A stretch of 64,000 nucleotides of DNA from Odobenus rosmarus divergens (Eukaryota > Chordata > Mammalia > Carnivora > Odobenidae), in assembly GCF_000321225.1 (NCBI RefSeq), contig NW_004450287.1, forward strand, positions 2,457,620 through 2,521,619. Direction: 5' to 3'. Under the pieces are notes generated by a model. That model ran no database searches. It saw only the letters and a program-made list of their open reading frames with translations, and had not been told where the DNA came from. A program made the position numbers and the translations under genes. Shown here piece after piece: positions 58,400 through 64,000 of the stretch; positions within the stretch are counted from its first letter, which is position 1, and the number at the start of each line of letters is the position of its first letter.

Positions 58400-58700
58400 C
58401 TCTATCTTTGCTACAAATTACACAAAAATAAACATTTATTATGCTCATGGATTTGTGGATCAGGAATTCGGACAGGGATGACTTGTCTCTACTTGGCAAT
58501 GTCTGAGGGCTCAAATGGAGCACTTGAGGGCTGGATCTGCAATCATCTGAAGGCTTATCCACTCAAAGTCCAGGGGTTGATGCTGGCGGATGAGAAGGAC
58601 GTCTGTGTTATTTTCACATGGACTACTTTGCAGTTCCTAAAAGCATGGTGGATGTATTTTAAAGGTAAGTGTTGAGAGGGGAGAGAGAGATCACATTAAT
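58400..58700 (-). mobile_element. Possible old LTR-type repeat
   Basis: GGATCAGGAATTCGGACAGG and TGGATCTGCAATCATCTGAA recall an old LTR-type repeat. The 95-codon open frame here is unlikely to be a gene. Confidence 0.35.
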
Positions 58701-59170
58701 GACTAGCAGGGAAGTTATGTCAGTGTTAACTTCTGCCACATTCTGTTTATTAAGTGACTGTGTGACTGTGAGGAATGCCCAATTTTTCAAGAGGAGAAGA
58801 AATTAACTTCTCTTGATAGAGGAGAGACAAGGTTCTGAAGAGAAGAATCAATGTGGCTGCTTTTATAAAATACAGTTGACTACACAAAGCCTCAGAGAGG
58901 TTAAAGAACTGTCCCAAACAGCTGGTGAATGGAACAGCCCCACTAGGAGATTAGATTAACTTGTTTCTAACTTTGTGTGCTTGCCACTTGATCACGTTGT
59001 ATACTAGAGGGTTATGGGATCATTAAGATCTTAAAAGAGCTGCTGCAAATAAATAAGCAAAGAACGTTATATGAACAACTTAAATTCAAAATTTAGAACC
59101 TTACAGAAGATCCCCAGGGATCAAGATTTGCAGATTACTGAGGTAATTGTACCTTTTATTTTGGTACCTC
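58701..59170. other. Intergenic, unassigned
   Basis: A MIR-like piece may lie at about 58880-58990 (CCTCAGAGAGGTTAAAGAAC). Otherwise nothing. Confidence 0.45.
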
Positions 59171-59375
59171 TTTTTTTTTTTTTTAAAGATTTTATTCGTT
59201 TATGTGAGAGAGAGAGTGAGAGCACAAGCGACGGGTGAGAGGCAGAGGGAGAGGGAAAAACAGATTTCTTATTGAGTGGGGAGCATGACACGGCTTGATC
59301 CCAGGACCCTGAGATCATGACCTGAGCCAGAGGCAGAGGCAGAGGCTTAACTGACTAAGCCTCCCAGGTGTCCCT
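59171..59375 (-). mobile_element. CAN-SINE, diverged
   Basis: Full-length; head ends GGTGTCCC. Imperfect TSD around TTGGTA(A/C)C. Confidence 0.9.
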
Positions 59376-59959
59376 TTTTGGTAACTTTCTAAGGTCACCT
59401 ATTCCATTTTTCCTAAAATTACGTTATTTGTGCACATATCTTATAACTTACCACCTCCCCCAACATATATACTCTGGTTGCTTATTTTATTCAGGGTCGG
59501 ATCTTTGTCTAATTTGATTTATCTTTCTAGTCTGATAACACCTATTATGAGAAGCTGGCTCACAGTAAACCCTCTATAAATGCTTGTCAAATGACTTAAA
59601 AATATGAGTTTATGCTAGCATAAAATAGCAGAATAGTATAACTTTGTTATTGTTGAACTACTCTGGGATACTTGGCTTATGGGTATTGTGAGGACCAGAT
59701 TAGGTAATTTGAGTGAAAGTGTTTAAAATGTCAAATGTATTTTGTGATTAATATGGTAATGGGTGACTTTGGTCCTGGAGCTCTGATAGACCTGTGAGGA
59801 AGACATGGAGACATTTAATTTTTGGGCTTTGACCTGTGGCATGGGCTGGTTTTCTAGGAATAAAGATAAATCATGGTCATAAGGTCAAAATAAATACAGC
59901 ATTGCATGGTAGGAAGGTCTCCTCAATTTGTCACTCTATCATCTATTTGTAATTTTAAC
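59376..59959. other. Intergenic, unassigned
   Basis: Possible L2-like end near 59560-59600. Nothing else. Confidence 0.45.
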
Positions 59960-60360
59960 ATAACTCATAACTAAGATCATGCTATTTGTAATATTCTATT
60001 TTGCTTTTACTCTCAAAAGTATATCTTAGAGATCTTTCCATGTAAGTACATATAGATTTACCACAGTCTTATATTACTATCTATAGTTCTGTGGTGTGGG
60101 CACACTGTATTCTACTGAATTCCCTATTCATAGACATTGGGTTGATCCTATTTTTTTGTCTTGTTTTGTTGCAAGTATAGGTAATGTTGCAATAACATAC
60201 TACTGTATAGCAAGAATTTCTATAGGATTGATTCCTGAAAGTGAATTACTTGATAAAAGGATATGCTTTTTAATGTTAAAACTTTAATAGATACTGGCCA
60301 ATTATTCTCTAAAATGACTATGTGGATATACTCTTACTAATATTTCTCTGCATCTTTTCA
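59960..60360 (-). mobile_element. Old LINE fragment
   Basis: TTAGAGATCTTTCCATGTAA then GACATTGGGTTGATCC and TGATTCCTGAAAGTGAATTA, an L1-like antisense order. Confidence 0.5.
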
Positions 60361-60429
60361 GGGCTGACTTTGATGTGATCGATCTAGGAAAATTATAGCA
60401 TAGTAGGTCAGAGAATCCTCATGTCAAGG

Positions 60430-60640
60430 ATTTTGAATAGACATCTGGTTTGAAATTCTTACTCTGCCACTCACTCATTGTATAACCTTGAGTAAATTAT
60501 TTGGTCTTTTGCAGGCTCAGTTTCTTTATCCATAAAATATAGGCAATGGTAACAACCTTCCTGGATTATTGAAAGAGTAAATGAGGCAACTACATTGGTA
60601 AATTCTTGGTGAAATTCTTAGAGCTAAGAATTATAAATTA
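60430..60640 (+). mobile_element. MIR SINE, sense
   Basis: CTCTGCCACTCACTCATTGT, ACCTTGAGTAAATTATTTGG, CTCAGTTTCTTTATCCATAA: MIR order. Confidence 0.85.
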
Positions 60641-60872
60641 TTTTTCCTTTCCTTCATCAATTTTTTATTTAAATATATTACCTCAAAATATAAGTCGCAT
60701 TTGGGCCCTCACACATCTTAGTACAAGGACCAGCTTGATGACTAAATTTTCAGAAGAATAGCATTCTTCTGAAATTATAGCTTAAATCTCAAAAAATATA
60801 TATTTGGAAAAATGTATTTTGATTTTGCTGACTTTAAAAAGCCTTACACCTGGCTTTGTAGTTTTTTAAAAC

Positions 60873-61032
60873 TTTTTTTTTTTAAGATTTATTTTTTATT
60901 TTGTGGGGGAGGGGCAGAAGAAGAAGAAGAGGAAGAGAATCTCAAGCACATTCCCTGCAGAGCACAGAGCCCAACGCAGGGCTTGATCTCAGGACCCTGA
61001 GATCATGACCTGAGCTAAAACCAAGAGTTGGA
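60873..61032 (-). mobile_element. CAN-SINE lacking its head
   Basis: Tail and body are present (AAGATTTATTTTTTATTTTG to GAGCTAAAACCAAGAGTTGG), but the last ~40 bp of the head (5' end) are missing: a 5'-truncated copy. Confidence 0.85.
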
Positions 61033-61766
61033 AACTTTCTTTTAATTGCTGTCTTTGGCTATATAATAATAGTCATAGCTTCTTGACACATTTGTATCTT
61101 AAAAAAATGTGCTTTAATAGTGTATCATACTAATCCTGGAGAAAAGGTATAGTTTTCCTATTTTTATTTTTATAACTGATGTTATACCTTAAGGAAATAT
61201 TTTTTAAAAGTTGGAGTTTCAAAAAAAAAAAAGTGGAGTTTCTACCTGTTAATGTAAAATGTTCCCAAGAAAAAGATAAAGGACAACTTTAAAACTTCAC
61301 AGTTATACTGTAACCTTTGATTGTGTTTCCAGAAGTTTCTTGGGCTGAATAAAATTATTTGGTTTATAATGAGTTTTAGAAGAAATGAAGAAAATGGAGG
61401 TATTGGAAAATGAAGTATGTCTCTTAATTGAAAAGAGACTATGATTGTTACTTTCCAATCTAAATCAAATTATTATGACAGTGGTTTCAAGCAATTGGAA
61501 AGGGAATTATTCTCTGGAAATAATGGCTTCATTATATGACCTAAAAATATAAGTAAAAAAAGCCCTTTTGGTTGTCTTTCTACTGAAATAAATGATTTAA
61601 AAATGAAAATATTTTTATTGTTGTTCATCTGCGGAATTCATTGTTTTTTAAAATAATACGTAAGCATGAGAAGACAGGTGTCTGATTCCTTGCTGGAATT
61701 TTCATTTGGGCTACCATGAGATACAAATTACCTAAAAGGGAAGTGAAACTATATCTATGCTATTTA
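61033..61766. other. Intergenic, unassigned
   Basis: AT-rich; nothing recognised. Confidence 0.5.
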
Positions 61767-61976
61767 TGTGTGTGTGTGTATGTATGTGTATGTATATCTA
61801 TATATCTACACATACATACATTTACATGTGTGTATATTCAAGTTTTTTTCTTTTTAAGTAATCTCTGCCCCCAACATGGGGCTCGAACTCATGACTGCAA
61901 GATCAAGAGTTGCACATCACAGACTGAGCCAGGCAGGCACCCCTGTGTGTGTATGTATGTGTGTGTGTATGTATTT
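61767..61976. repeat. TG/TA microsatellite split by a short SINE
   Basis: TGTGTGTATGTATGTG-type repeats at 61767-61840 and 61943-61976. Confidence 0.9.
61843..61943 (-). mobile_element. Short CAN-SINE inserted in a TG repeat
   Basis: AAGTAATCTCTGCCCCCAAC to GCCAGGCAGGCACCCC on the minus strand. Confidence 0.9.
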
Positions 61977-62003
61977 TAGGGTGAATATAATGTTTATGAT
62001 TTT

Positions 62004-62233
62004 TTTAACAGATTTATTTATTTATTTTAGAGAGAGGGAAAGATAGAGTGTGAGCTGGGGTGGGGCAGAGGGAGAGCGAGAGAGAATCTCAAGCAGACTC
62101 CCCGCTGAGTATGGAGCCTGACGCAGGGCTCCATGCAGGGCTCCATGCAGGCTCAGTTTCATGACCCTGAGATGATGACCTGAGCCAAAACCAGGAGTTG
62201 GATGCTTGACCCACTGAGCCACCTAGGTGCCCC
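62004..62233 (-). mobile_element. CAN-SINE with internal 12-bp duplication
   Basis: TSD TAATGTTTATGATTTT at 61988-62003 and 62234-62249. GCAGGGCTCCAT occurs twice in tandem at 62123-62146. Confidence 0.95.
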
Positions 62234-62249
62234 TAATGTTTATGATTTT

Positions 62250-63249
62250 AATTGGTTTGCCTTCATAGATGTTTCAAGCAATTATTTTTTTAAGTTTATT
62301 ATTTGAGATGAATAGAATTAAAATTTTCAGGAATACAGTTTGCATTTTTATATCGTACACACAAACACATACACAATCCTAGCATCTGAGAAAACACTAC
62401 ATTGTACATAAGATGCCCCAAATGTTGATGCTTATAAAAGAAGCATGATGAATTCATCTTCCTTATAGGCTGAGACAAGAAATACTTTCAAGTATTTATT
62501 TTTTATCTTTTAGGGAAAATGATCTCCCCAAACTCCAATACTCACTAGATTTTTAATAATGTGAAATACTACCCAATTTTAACCTCAAGAACAAATACTA
62601 ATTGTCCAGATCCAGCTGTTAGAAATAATTACTAAAACCTTCAGTCATTTTCCTTTTCCCATTTACTGATATGTGGACCATGCTAATCATTATTCAGGCA
62701 TAGCCCTTAAACTCTTGGAGTCTAATCTTGCTTGGGTTTCCACATTTTGGAAACTGGAAAATTTAGTGAAACAGTGTGATAATATTTATCTGCCTGTCTA
62801 GCTATCTGTTCATCTGGTCAGTATCTATTTTACCTATCCTATTTACTCACAGTATATATACTCCACATGTTATTCTTTCTTCTACTAAACACGTGTTGTT
62901 TTCTTTTATATAGATCCTGTGTCAGTTACACTTCTTTCCAATTTTCGTATAACATTCAATAGGTTGAACTTTTAGAATAGAGGCATTTGGGATCAAATAC
63001 TCATGGAATCACATCGAACCTGTTCAGTCTTGGATAGTTGGAACTGTTCAAAAATTCTTTCTTGTTTTGAACTGAAATTTCTGATCTCATTTTATAACCC
63101 TACTGTTCCTTTCTCCTTTTCCTCTTCAACTCAGTCCTCTTCTCCAGGCTTTCACACTCAGCTCTAGAGGTTTGTTTTGGATCCATATCTCTAAATAAGA
63201 AATGTTTGTATGTACAAACAGATGGATGTATCCCTCCCCGGTTACTTTT
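62250..63249. other. Intergenic, unassigned
   Basis: No element or exon recognised. Confidence 0.5.
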
Positions 63250-63446
63250 TTTTTTTTTTTTAAAGATTTTATTTATTTGACAGAGAGAGAGACAGCGAGA
63301 GTAGGAACACAAGCAGGGGGAGTGGGAGAGGGAGAAGCAGGCTTCCCGCGGAGCAGGGAGCCCGATGCAGGATTCGATCCCAGGACCCTGGAATCATGAC
63401 CTGAGCCGAAGGCAGACGCTTAACGGCTGAGCCACCCAGGTGCCCT
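63250..63446 (-). mobile_element. Young CAN-SINE
   Basis: Well preserved copy; TSD CCCGGTTACTTT on both sides. Confidence 0.95.
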
Positions 63447-63844
63447 TTCCCGGTTACTTTCTTTTTCTGTGTTGTGATTATTAATCTTATTCTCCTCAAA
63501 TTTTAGTTGCAAACAATTCTTAAAGATGTCACCTATGTTCATACCTATCTACGTGCAGAGGGAGGGGTAACACATAAAATACATTTGAGATTATAAACCA
63601 GTGTGATTTCTCGTGTCTAATTCTTATTCCTTCTGCATGCTTTTCTCAAAGATAAACCTGCTGAAAATGAGAGTTACTCAAATCAATATCTCAAAACCCT
63701 TCACTAGCTCTATACTGTGTAAAGAATGAAGTGCAAATGCTGTATCAAGGCACTGCAGACCCTTTAATCCATCTTGCCAACTTTATCTACAACTGTTCTT
63801 TCATCAGAAAGTTTAGCAAAATAAATGTGCTTATTACTCTCTGA
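63447..63844. other. Intergenic, perhaps old L2 at 63610-63790
   Basis: CTCAAAACCCTTCACTAGCT and GTGTAAAGAATGAAGTGC resemble L2. Weak. Confidence 0.4.
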
Positions 63845-64000
63845 TAGGCGGTGTACTGTAGAAATGCCAGGCTGTCTGTTTAATTCTTGCTTGGCCACCA
63901 TCTCACTGTATAGTTTGGGTAAACGAGTTAAACTCCCTGTGCCTCACTAGAAAAGGACTGGTCATAGTATCTACTTCATAGGGTTATAGGAGGAGTAAAA
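63845..64000 (+). mobile_element. MIR SINE, runs off the window
   Basis: TTAATTCTTGCTTGGCCACC, AACGAGTTAAACTCCCTGTG then TTCATAGGGTTATAGGAGGA: MIR order. Confidence 0.8.

Noticed and set aside
1246..63446. CRISPR-like or tRNA gene signals from regularly repeated 30-40 bp motifs
   Set aside because: They are the tRNA-derived heads of CAN-SINEs, dispersed and with TSDs; there is no array and no intact tRNA.

Overview
This window is nuclear DNA from a carnivoran mammal. The signature is about thirty copies of the tRNA-Lys-derived carnivore SINE (CAN-SINE), plus carnivore-type L1 fragments and old mammalian repeats (L2, MIR, MER5A, Tigger-like, MLT1-like LTRs). The SINEs are not the dog (SINEC_Cf) type. 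Their heads and long GA-rich middles fit an arctoid carnivore such as a seal, bear or mustelid; the species cannot be fixed from the sequence. There is one assembly gap (610 N).

Only one protein-coding gene is recognised: the 5' two-thirds of SNX16 (sorting nexin-16), on the minus strand. Its promoter is a CpG island at about 35.1-35.8 kb with a composite ETS-CRE site. A non-coding first exon probably ends at 35532 (inferred). Coding exons lie at 33738-33340 (start codon at 33714), 25234-25148, 21752-21604 and 9345-9276. Together they encode residues 1-227: a Ser/Thr-rich N-terminus and essentially the whole PX domain, including the Arg-Arg-Tyr phosphoinositide-binding motif. All splice sites are canonical and all phases join. 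The exons for the C-terminal coiled-coil region and the 3'UTR were not found and should lie left of position 1.

Region by region: 1-9275 is intron 5, mostly old L1 in the antisense direction plus SINEs and the gap. 9346-21603 is intron 4, with a Tigger-like MITE, a twin-primed L1, L2 and SINEs. 21753-25147 is intron 3, with L1 and an LTR-like element. 25235-33339 is intron 2, with L2 and two long L1s. 33739-35531 is intron 1, with little recognisable repeat. From about 35.9 to 64 kb is intergenic DNA upstream of SNX16, built from L1, L2, MIR and SINE insertions; no coding exon was recognised there.

No new gene system, CRISPR array or operon is present, as expected for mammalian DNA. The most useful observations concern SNX16 exon 3. 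It is frame-neutral (87 nt), its 3' splice site uses a CT microsatellite as polypyrimidine tract, and it lies between two close inverted SINEs. Also notable are the ETS-CRE promoter and nearby ZNF143/THAP11-like site, a possible poison exon in intron 4, and several insertions whose target-site duplications reveal their history, including a 5'-inverted L1 and a triple-TSD SINE pair.
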